Source of the DNA: Actinomycetes bacterium
GTDB taxonomy: Bacteria > Actinomycetota > Acidimicrobiia > Acidimicrobiales > JAMCPL01
DNA length: 12,318 nucleotides
Direction: 5' to 3'
Assembly: GCA_021846725.1 (NCBI GenBank)
Contig: JAJZWK010000042.1
Span: 1-12,318, forward strand
The first letter of the stretch is position 1; each line of letters opens with the position of its first letter. The translations under genes and the position numbers were made by a program. The notes beneath the pieces are model-generated. The model saw nothing but the letters and a program-made list of their open reading frames with translations, had not been told where the DNA came from and did no database searches. Below, piece after piece: positions 6,377 to 12,294 of this stretch.

Positions 6377-7776
6377 TTGCGTGCTCCTGACGTGTTGCGT
6401 GCTCCTGAGGTGCTTACCGCTGCAGTGGAGCCACGTATAACGAGTGACCCACGGAAGGTAATTACCCTGCGTCCGTTGTTGCTGGTTTCGTAAGCATCTC
6501 CATTGGACAGAGCGTATTTGAGTTGAGAGTCGATATATCCTCCATGGAGTATGGAAGTGCGCGGGGTACCGTTGTGGTCGATGTCATTATAACGCCTCTC
6601 GCCCAACTCTACATCGTGGTTCAGAGCTTTCTTGGTGTCCTTATTTTTAACTTGGGGTTTCCCGTCCTCGGGATTGATTTCTTTACCTTGTACGTCTATA
6701 GTCGATTGATCGGTATATTCAGGCGGCTGTTTCAGAGGCTTCTCGGTACGTTGCCGATGAATATTTTCAATGCCAGAAATAGCTACTTCGGCTGCTACAG
6801 CGCCCATCATGGCTACTGGCTGATGAATGGTAGTCAATGCAGGAGATACATAGGCTGCTATCGTAATATCGTCGAAACCTGCAACAGAGACATCCTGCGG
6901 TATGGCCAATCCAGCACTTCTAAGGGCAGACATGGCTCCTATAGCCATAAGATCATTGGCCGCGAATATAGCAGTGAACCTAAAATGGTTACTCAGAGCT
7001 TGATTGGTAATGCTGTAACCACTGGCTTCGCTTAGATCTCCTTTTGCTATGAGTTCGCTTCTGACTTCGATGCCTGCATCACGGAGGGCATCTTCATAGC
7101 CAAGGTATCTTTGTGTGGAGAGGTCGAGATTTTCCGGCCCATCGATATAGAGTATATCTCTGTGTCCGGATGAAATTAAGTATGATACTATCATTCTTGC
7201 GCTTGCACGATGATCCACGGCGATCAACGTAGAGCCGGAGAGAGCAGAATCCCTGTCCAGACAGACAAGTGAAACATCATCTCCAAGATATGGTAGGGTT
7301 TGACTCACATCATCTGTATTGAGCTGATTTACAGAAAGCCCTACAGTGATAATACCGTCTACCCTACCGTTGCCCAGAAGCTCCAGTTGATTGACAAAAT
7401 GTGTTTCGCCGATTACCTGAGAGAGCAACGTTCCATACCCTTCCTGCTCTGCCCTGTACTGGATAGCTTTGATCAGCCCGGGAAAGAATGGATTGCTTAT
7501 GTCAGGTACAATGATACCAAGCAGCCAGGTACGACGCTTGACAAGTCCTCGTGCAGCCAAGTGTGGCTTGTAGCCCGTACTGGCTATAGCTTCTCTGACA
7601 CGCTCTTTGACATATCCGGACACATTTTCATGACCGGACAGTGTCCTCGATACGGAGGCTGTCGACACTCCTGCCACCCTGGCAACATCGTAGATGGTGG
7701 GCCTTGAGTATCTTGGCTGCTTGGTATCTGTTATTTCTGTATCTGTATTTGTCCCTATCTCTACTTCTGTCTGCAA
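6373..7776 (-). CDS. LacI-family transcriptional regulator with a large C-terminal insertion
   Basis: Sugar-responsive DNA-binding repressor, probable local regulator of the transport operon. The helix-turn-helix lies at 26-70 (TIYDVARVAGVSTASVSRTL), followed by the hinge helix with AARGL (74-78) and a periplasmic-binding-protein-like effector domain: LGIIVPDISNPFF (86-98), GHRDILYIDGP (204-213), FAANDLMAIGAMSAL (271-285), VSVAGFDDI (297-304). Typical members have 330-350 residues; this has 467. The excess is mostly a hydrophilic stretch at about 343-434, placed before the last conserved strand (FRGSLVIRGST, 441-451), plus an N-terminal leader of about 25 residues. The start is TTG at 7776, the first possible start after an in-frame TAA; AGGTGG (7785-7780) serves as ribosome-binding site at a short distance. 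It sits between the binding-protein gene (182 bp) and the ribokinase (4-base overlap). Confidence 0.88.
   Translation of the reverse strand: MQTEVEIGTNTDTEITDTKQPRYSRPTIYDVARVAGVSTASVSRTLSGHENVSGYVKERVREAIASTGYKPHLAARGLVKRRTWLLGIIVPDISNPFFPGLIKAIQYRAEQEGYGTLLSQVIGETHFVNQLELLGNGRVDGIITVGLSVNQLNTDDVSQTLPYLGDDVSLVCLDRDSALSGSTLIAVDHRASARMIVSYLISSGHRDILYIDGPENLDLSTQRYLGYEDALRDAGIEVRSELIAKGDLSEASGYSITNQALSNHFRFTAIFAANDLMAIGAMSALRSAGLAIPQDVSVAGFDDITIAAYVSPALTTIHQPVAMMGAVAAEVAISGIENIHRQRTEKPLKQPPEYTDQSTIDVQGKEINPEDGKPQVKNKDTKKALNHDVELGERRYNDIDHNGTPRTSILHGGYIDSQLKYALSNGDAYETSNNGRRVITFRGSLVIRGSTAAVSTSGARNTSGARN
6377..6412. repeat. 18-bp tandem duplication at the LacI gene end carrying the ribokinase RBS
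   Basis: Units at 6377-6394 and 6395-6412 differ at one base (6391 C, 6409 G). They encode the repeated SGARN at the LacI C-terminus. Each unit holds AGGAG on the minus strand (6388-6384 and 6406-6402), so the Shine-Dalgarno of the ribokinase is duplicated; only the copy nearer the TTG is at a working distance. Confidence 0.92.
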
Positions 7777-7958
7777 GTGCCACCTACCATCTTTGTACTG
7801 CCATACATTCTGTCCTGGTTATGTATCTTTGTATTCAAACCGTCCTCATATCTATTCAGAATATTTCCAGTTAAAGATGTAATCCTACTTACGAAAAGCA
7901 GTACGCCGGGAGGCAATACACTTTTACTAGGGTTGCAGGTTTACACTTACTGACATGC
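7777..7958. other. Gap between binding-protein and LacI genes
   Basis: This 182-bp gap is AT-rich. I found no convincing promoter pair, no second TGTAAGCGCTTACA-like operator and no hairpin followed by a T-run. A partial terminator or RNA-processing site that lowers expression of the downstream genes relative to the binding protein is common in such operons but is not shown here. Confidence 0.4.
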
Positions 7959-9077
7959 TTACCGACTCAAGTATGCTGACGGAACTTTATGAGATGTAGA
8001 GATTCCATATGGAAGCGGCGGTACTACTGAAGGAGTACCCCATGGACCTATAGTAGATACATTGGCTTTTGTCACAAGATGCATCGGAATGAGGACCTTG
8101 CCGTTGGGGAATTTGGAAGCAGGGGGAAGAGTCTTGTGGTAAAGGTAATTCCACATTGCCTCTACTGCCCAGTAAGCCTCTATGAATGGAGCATGGGTTA
8201 CAGTATCGACCTGAGTCCCATTTGCCACGTCTGCCAGGCTTTGAGGCTGGGCATCTGCCCCGGATACCAGCATGTGCTTGCCTGGGGTGATTCCGTGAGC
8301 TTCCAGAGCAGCTATTGCGCCAAGCGCCATGGCATCGTTTGCTGCAGCAACCAACTGGATGTTTGTAGTCTTAGCCAACTCGGTACTCATAATTCCCTGT
8401 GCCGTGCTTGTAGAGAAATTGCCTGATTCGTTCAGAATTACCTTAGCCTTACCGCTACTTATATAGGGCTGAAGAGCGGCCATAGTTCCATCTTCTCTTC
8501 CTATAGTGACACTGGCTCCAAGCGTTCCCTGTAATACCACGACATTCCATGGTGTAGGTATATGCAAGGCCTTTAGCTGACTTATGGCATATGATGTAGA
8601 TTCCTGTCCTAGAGTAAAGTCGTTGTCACCCACAAAAGCTATACGTGCCGAGGGCGTAGACACATCCCTGTCTATGGTGATTACCGGCACGTGATGAGAC
8701 ATGGCATTCTGGGCAGCAGTGGTGTCTGTCTCGCTTATCGTATTCAGAATAATACCTTGTGCTCCTGCACCCAATGCCTCGGAAACATCGGTTGCTTCAG
8801 TTGTGGCAGATCCGCCAGCATTGATTGTCTTGATGTCAAGCGTCGGATAGTATTTGCTTACAGCAGTAATGGCCTGAGCCATTGGGGCAAAATAGGGTGG
8901 AGTAGGCCCATTATATATGAAATAGACTAGTTTTTTTGCTGTAGTCGGTGTGACCTTTTTTGATGGACTTGAGCTACAGGCTGTCAACAGTAATGCACCT
9001 GCCATCGCAAGTGCAAACATACCTACCCATTTCTTTAGTCTAGTCGGACTATTTGAACTATGTAAAGTTTCCTTCAT
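7959..9077 (-). CDS. Sugar ABC transporter substrate-binding lipoprotein (RbsB-like)
   Basis: Extracytoplasmic receptor that captures a sugar and hands it to the permease. The 372-residue protein has a basic N-region, a hydrophobic core and a good lipobox LTAC with Cys34, followed by a Ser/Lys/Thr linker, so it is membrane-anchored. The mature part follows the Peripla_BP_4 pattern: YNGPTPPYFAPMAQAI (54-69), INAGGSAT, a LGAGAQGIILNTIS segment, VPVITIDRDV, a FVGDNDFTLGQ segment, and AANDAMALGAIAALEAHG. The Asp-Arg-Asp and the AANDAMALG motifs are typical sugar-contact regions. The ATG at 9077 is fixed by AAAGGAG seven bases upstream. It is the first gene after a strong promoter with a LacI-type operator and heads the transport operon; first position suits the high copy number such receptors need. 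Confidence 0.92.
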   Translation of the reverse strand: MKETLHSSNSPTRLKKWVGMFALAMAGALLLTACSSSPSKKVTPTTAKKLVYFIYNGPTPPYFAPMAQAITAVSKYYPTLDIKTINAGGSATTEATDVSEALGAGAQGIILNTISETDTTAAQNAMSHHVPVITIDRDVSTPSARIAFVGDNDFTLGQESTSYAISQLKALHIPTPWNVVVLQGTLGASVTIGREDGTMAALQPYISSGKAKVILNESGNFSTSTAQGIMSTELAKTTNIQLVAAANDAMALGAIAALEAHGITPGKHMLVSGADAQPQSLADVANGTQVDTVTHAPFIEAYWAVEAMWNYLYHKTLPPASKFPNGKVLIPMHLVTKANVSTIGPWGTPSVVPPLPYGISTSHKVPSAYLSR

Positions 9078-9140
9078 TGGATACTCCTTTCAGTTAGTAC
9101 AGCCATTCCCCCAACAGCACTAGCTACCGAGATCTTGGAC

Positions 9141-9154
9141 TGTAAGCGCTTACA
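9141..9154. promoter_or_regulatory. LacI-family operator (perfect 14-bp palindrome)
   Basis: TGTAAGCGCTTACA is a perfect palindrome with a central CG, the classic shape of LacI/CcpA/RbsR-type operators (TGTAAxCGxTTACA). It lies about 6-19 bases downstream of the predicted transcription start of the sugar operon, where a bound repressor would block early elongation or polymerase entry. The LacI protein encoded two genes down is the obvious ligand (inference). Confidence 0.85.
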
Positions 9155-9166
9155 ACACACAATTTC

Positions 9167-9194
9167 ATTATACTCCGCTATTTTAAAAAGTCAA
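9167..9194 (-). promoter_or_regulatory. Sigma70-type promoter of the sugar transport operon
   Basis: On the minus strand TTGACT (9194-9189) is followed after 16 bases by a perfect TATAAT (9172-9167). The predicted start is near 9160, giving a leader of about 80 bases before the binding-protein ATG. The operator lies directly downstream. Confidence 0.8.
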
Positions 9195-9270
9195 GTACCC
9201 TAATGAAGGTTTTTGAACAAAGTTTAGATAAGATGGGTTATAGGAAGATTGAAGACCCACTTTCGATGGT

Positions 9271-9378
9271 CTTGATGACACTGCTAAATACAGCACATTC
9301 CTTCGATTCAGTTGGCAGAGCGCGCGGCTGAAAACCGTGAGCTTGATGACACTGCTAAATACAGCACATTCCTTCGAT
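9271..9378. repeat. Two exact 37-bp direct repeats with a 34-bp spacer (CRISPR-like spacing)
   Basis: The same 37 bases, from CTTGATGACACTGC to ATTCCTTCGAT, occur at 9271-9307 and 9342-9378. They are separated by 34 unrelated bases (9308-9341). Flanking bases differ, so the repeat edges are sharp. A weak inverted pair TGCT/AGCA lies in the middle of each copy. A further stretch at 9408-9437 matches 22 of the first 30 repeat bases without gaps, after a 29-base interval. Repeat and spacer lengths fall in the CRISPR range, but two copies without cas genes are not proof; a duplicated regulatory or mobile-element-derived sequence is an equal alternative. Confidence 0.75.
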
Positions 9379-9400
9379 GATAGATTCTGCCAAAAACTTT

Positions 9401-9427
9401 TGATAGTCCTGATAATCCTGATAAATA
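9401..9427. repeat. 9-bp near-tandem repeat, three units
   Basis: TGATAGTCC, TGATAATCC and TGATAAATA follow each other at 9401-9409, 9410-9418 and 9419-9427. The run overlaps the degenerate third copy of the 37-bp repeat and could account for part of that similarity. Confidence 0.75.
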
Positions 9428-9478
9428 CAATACTGTCACCACTATGCATATCGTATGCTGGCGTCATGCTGCCACTGT

Positions 9479-9510
9479 ATCTACGTTCCTCACCATCTAC
9501 ATTCCTCACC
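9479..9510. repeat. 16-bp tandem duplication downstream of the xylulokinase gene
   Basis: ATCTACGTTCCTCACC (9479-9494) is followed directly by the same 16 bases with one change (9495-9510, G to A at the seventh base). It starts 24 bases past the kinase stop codon. Confidence 0.9.
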
Positions 9511-9534
9511 CAAGTGAAGGTATGGTTACTCCTA

Positions 9535-11094
9535 CTATCGTTGCATGTCCCATACAGCAGATGCTGCTATTCGTGAGTAGTTTCTCCTTAATTGCTGGAC
9601 AGATTCTTTGGAAATACCCTCGGATGGCATTATGCGCTTACCCTGACGAAGCCCCCATGCTTCAATAATCTGATCAGTATGGACAGAACTTGCAATAGAA
9701 GCAGCCTGTACGCAGGCTCCAGTAGCCACCGTCTCTTGGTTGGTGCTTACGATTATCTCTTCTCCTGCCAGATCAGCAAAGATTTGCTGGTAAGCATGTG
9801 AGCGAGATCCACCACCTACAAGGAAAAGAGATTCCTTGTTCCTCTCGGACTTGCCTGTTCTGTCTTTGCTCAACTCACTTTTACCTTCCTCATCCTGCGC
9901 CACTTCACCGCTATTTGCTCCCTTCTCGAAGCTGGCTTTTGGAGTCAGTAAGTGATCCCTTGCATCCAGCAGGCTACATACGACCCCCTCAAAAGCTGCC
10001 CTTGCTAATCTTGATGCACTTGTATTACTCGATAGGCCAATAAACGCTCCACGAGCAAGTGGACGATTGGGCGTGCGCTCGCCGTCAAAGTATGGAATTG
10101 CGATCAATCCTCCAGCTCCAAGTGGCTCCCTTAATACCACATCTGACAAGGTTTCGTATCCCATGGACACCCATTTACCGACAGTATCTGTCACCTTGGT
10201 TGCATTGAGGGTGCATACAAGCGGTAGAAATCTTCCAGAGGCATCGGCAAAACCAGATACATACCCCGATGGATCGCAAGCGGGTATTTCCGAGACGGTA
10301 AAGACAGTTCCAGAGGTACCCAACGATATAGCGATATCACCGAGAGCCAATCCTATGCCCAGGGCAGATGCCATGTTATCTCCGGTTCCAGGACATACGA
10401 CAACGCCCTGCCATTCCCCTGCCGGTTCATCTGGAGCAAGGACTTCGGGTAACATGCTATTCCAGTCGATATCAGGATCTACAAGAGACAGCAGGTCTGG
10501 CCTCCATATACCCTCGTGTGGTGACCAGTATCCTGTACCTGAAGCATCGCCCCTATCGGTACAGAATCTGCCGGTCAGTCTATAGTTCAGCCAGTCATGT
10601 GGCAATAGTATTGTCGCTATACGGGCAAACGATTCAGGTTCAACACGCTTCAGCCAGGATAACTTCGTAATAGTCAACGCCGCCACTGGTACACTGCCAC
10701 ATGCTTCAGCCCAACCGGAGTCGCCACTATCCAGCATACTGCGTAGCCTTAGAGCATCCGGTGCCGATTGTGTATCATTCCATAGCTTTGCCGGGCGAAT
10801 TACCTCGCCTGCGCTGTCCAGTACAACCAAGCCATGCTGTTGACCGGCTATGGATATAGATGCTATATCATTTAGCGATATTGTATGTCTACTGCTAGTA
10901 GAAGCTGTTGAGAGCGCCTCTGCCAGAGCGATATTGAAGGCGTTCCACCATTCATAGGGGTCCTGTTCGGATAAGGGAGGAGTGGTAGGGGTGTGCGGTG
11001 CTTTGCCGGATCCAATTAGCTTGCCCGTATCCAAGTCTCTTATTTCTACCTTGGTCGATTGAGTTGATGAATCGACTCCCGCGACTATGCTCAT
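9535..11094 (-). CDS. xylB: Xylulokinase (FGGY family) with an internal hydrophilic insertion
   Basis: Cytosolic kinase converting D-xylulose to D-xylulose-5-phosphate with ATP, feeding the pentose phosphate pathway. The 519 residues show the xylulokinase pattern: VDSSTQSTK (7-15), AGQQHG (83-88), LWNDTQS (104-110), PHDWLNYRLTG (165-175), DRGDASGTGYW (180-190), PGTGDNMASALG (235-246, catalytic Asp239), LGTSGT (258-263), GFADASGRFLPL (281-292) and LVGGGSRS (425-432). Known xylulokinases have about 480-490 residues; the excess is a charged Glu/Lys/Ser/Gly stretch near 385-420, just before the ADP-binding GGGSRS. The ATG at 11094 is chosen because it lies 10 bases after the lipase stop and directly before the conserved VDSSTQS; a frame open to 11172 would overlap the lipase. 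No clear Shine-Dalgarno precedes the ATG, so coupling to lipase translation is likely. Other FGGY ketose or polyol kinases are possible. Confidence 0.88.
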   Translation of the reverse strand: MSIVAGVDSSTQSTKVEIRDLDTGKLIGSGKAPHTPTTPPLSEQDPYEWWNAFNIALAEALSTASTSSRHTISLNDIASISIAGQQHGLVVLDSAGEVIRPAKLWNDTQSAPDALRLRSMLDSGDSGWAEACGSVPVAALTITKLSWLKRVEPESFARIATILLPHDWLNYRLTGRFCTDRGDASGTGYWSPHEGIWRPDLLSLVDPDIDWNSMLPEVLAPDEPAGEWQGVVVCPGTGDNMASALGIGLALGDIAISLGTSGTVFTVSEIPACDPSGYVSGFADASGRFLPLVCTLNATKVTDTVGKWVSMGYETLSDVVLREPLGAGGLIAIPYFDGERTPNRPLARGAFIGLSSNTSASRLARAAFEGVVCSLLDARDHLLTPKASFEKGANSGEVAQDEEGKSELSKDRTGKSERNKESLFLVGGGSRSHAYQQIFADLAGEEIIVSTNQETVATGACVQAASIASSVHTDQIIEAWGLRQGKRIMPSEGISKESVQQLRRNYSRIAASAVWDMQR

Positions 11095-11104
11095 TCTGAG
11101 ATGC

Positions 11105-12211
11105 TTAAGAGAATACGGGCAACACCAGGGAACAGTGTGGCTTGAAGTTGACACTATCCGACCCGAGGGCATTTATTACATCTTGAAGCGCAACAGGATC
11201 ATAGATAATGCCGAGATGCTCAGTGTAATCGGTAGAGCATTGGTCTTGAAGGGTAATGTTCTGCGTGTTAGGCCCGGATAAAAATGCTGAGGTGTAAGGC
11301 GTTACAACCTCGTCGTACTTGCTCTCTATGACCACGTACTTAGGACCGGGAGTAACACCTCCTTTATTCAAGTTGGTTAGAAAGGATGACCCCTGCTCCT
11401 GTTGGGTACACGAGTAACACCCTAATTGGTTAAAGGAGAAGCCGAAATTCTTTGTAAAGAACTTTGCCATACCGACCAGACCATCAGCAGTGGTGCCGTG
11501 GTTGGAAGGAGCCAGCCCGACTAGCATATGCACTTTGGGTGCACCGTTCAGAAATTTTATGTAGTAGCGAGGCATCATTCCGCCCTGCGACCATCCCACC
11601 ATGTCTACCTGCTTTGCACCAGTTGAGGCCAGTACTTTATTTACTTCGGATTGAAGTTGCTTTGCTGAATCCTGCATAGGAGCCAATCCGTAGAAATGTC
11701 CCAGCGTCTCCGGTTCTGCACCATAATTCATACCATAGACACAGTATCCGGCATTAGCCAGCATTGGTGACAGAGCTTGCCAGCTAAATGCCTCATTGGC
11801 GAATGTTCCATGTACCAGGATTACGGGATATGGATGCGCCTTGGTAGGCTTGCATGACCAGTTGTTCATTCCCGGAGGCATAGAACCGGGAGAGGTCAGT
11901 TCCGATTCCCAGCCGGTGATGGCAGTTCCTACGGGTAACTTGCCTTGGTTGCTGCCGGATGTACCACTTCCTGAGGAATCCCCAAAAGGTGAAGGTGGTC
12001 CCCCTAGCTGACTGCAGGCGGCTAAAGCGATGGCCATGATAATGACTATCAAAGCTCCGCGTAATCTGATTGACTTGACGATCTTGGCAGAACTAGTGGT
12101 AGTTTTCTGAGTGGTAGTTTTCTGGAAGCGTGAACTTGTTAACCTTTTTTCCCTTACGGACGGGGATTGTGCTTCCATTTGGTCTAAGTTAGTACTGTTT
12201 GGGTAAGACAT
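11105..12211 (-). CDS. Exported lipase/esterase lipoprotein (alpha/beta hydrolase, class 2 lipase type)
   Basis: Secreted serine hydrolase expected to cleave ester bonds in lipids or acylated sugars outside the cell. In the 368 residues a long cytosolic leader (1-50, with QKTTTQKTTTSS) precedes a hydrophobic segment (51-63) and a lipobox LAAC with Cys66, then a Gly/Ser/Pro linker. The hydrolase core begins near 127: VILVHGTFAN (130-139, oxyanion hole), nucleophile elbow GWSQGG (206-211, Ser208; often GHSQGG), likely acid Asp300 (SKYDEVV) and His332 (TEHLGI). Paired Cys (265, 268) suggest a disulfide. Family fit is to the Streptomyces/Mycobacterium-type class 2 lipases. ATG 12211 is supported by AGGGG about seven bases upstream. 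It heads a two-gene unit with the xylulokinase. Confidence 0.85.
   Translation of the reverse strand: MSYPNSTNLDQMEAQSPSVREKRLTSSRFQKTTTQKTTTSSAKIVKSIRLRGALIVIIMAIALAACSQLGGPPSPFGDSSGSGTSGSNQGKLPVGTAITGWESELTSPGSMPPGMNNWSCKPTKAHPYPVILVHGTFANEAFSWQALSPMLANAGYCVYGMNYGAEPETLGHFYGLAPMQDSAKQLQSEVNKVLASTGAKQVDMVGWSQGGMMPRYYIKFLNGAPKVHMLVGLAPSNHGTTADGLVGMAKFFTKNFGFSFNQLGCYSCTQQEQGSSFLTNLNKGGVTPGPKYVVIESKYDEVVTPYTSAFLSGPNTQNITLQDQCSTDYTEHLGIIYDPVALQDVINALGSDSVNFKPHCSLVLPVFS
12096..12125. repeat. 15-bp tandem duplication in the lipase leader
   Basis: GTGGTAGTTTTCTGA (12096-12110) is followed by the same 15 bases with the last changed to G (12111-12125). It encodes the repeated QKTTT in the cytosolic leader of the lipase; the frame is kept. 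Confidence 0.9.
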
Positions 12212-12250
12212 TATAGCCCCTAGCTAAAAATTATGTAACTGCCTCCATAT

Positions 12251-12279
12251 ATTATAAGTTCTTCTGGTCGCAGTGTCAA
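12251..12279 (-). promoter_or_regulatory. Consensus sigma70 promoter of the lipase-xylulokinase unit
   Basis: Minus strand TTGACA (12279-12274), exactly 17 bases, then TATAAT (12256-12251): both hexamers are perfect consensus at the best spacing. The start is expected near 12244, giving a leader of about 33 bases. Confidence 0.9.
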
Positions 12280-12282
12280 GGT

Positions 12283-12294
12283 AATTGATCAATT
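12283..12294. promoter_or_regulatory. 12-bp palindrome directly upstream of the -35 box
   Basis: AATTGATCAATT is a perfect palindrome ending three bases upstream of the lipase promoter -35. The position suits an activator or repressor site. It does not resemble the LacI operator of the sugar operon, so a different regulator is implied. A second TTGACA (12300-12295) flanks it but has no -10 partner. Confidence 0.45.

Larger units (their letters stand above)
9078..9534. other. 457-bp intergenic region between xylulokinase and the sugar operon
   Basis: From the kinase end toward the operon this region holds a 16-bp tandem repeat (9479-9510), a run of three 9-bp near-repeats (9401-9427), two exact 37-bp direct repeats (9342-9378, 9271-9307), the operon promoter and its operator, and an untranslated leader with the AAAGGAG of the binding-protein gene. 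No rho-independent terminator (stable stem plus T-run) was recognised for the lipase-kinase transcript. A 108-codon minus-strand frame crosses the region but contains the repeats and shows no family pattern. Confidence 0.6.

Noticed and set aside
6523..7035. Plus-strand 170-codon frame opposite the LacI gene
   Set aside because: It covers part of the LacI effector domain on the other strand and shows no family pattern.
9183..9509. Minus-strand 108-codon frame in the intergenic region
   Set aside because: It spans the 37-bp repeats, the 9-bp run, the 16-bp tandem repeat and the -35 of the sugar operon promoter. No family pattern and no good ribosome-binding site were seen.
10067..10585. Plus-strand 172-codon frame
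   Set aside because: Lies wholly opposite the strongly conserved core of the xylulokinase; Pro/Ser-rich shadow translation without any recognised motif.
11095..11172. Upstream extension of the xylulokinase to 11172
   Set aside because: It would overlap the lipase end by 68 bases and add 26 residues with no match to the family, which starts just before VDSSTQS.
12208..12213. TATAAT on the minus strand overlapping the lipase start codon
   Set aside because: A start from it would fall inside the coding region, and the true promoter with both consensus boxes lies 40 bases upstream.
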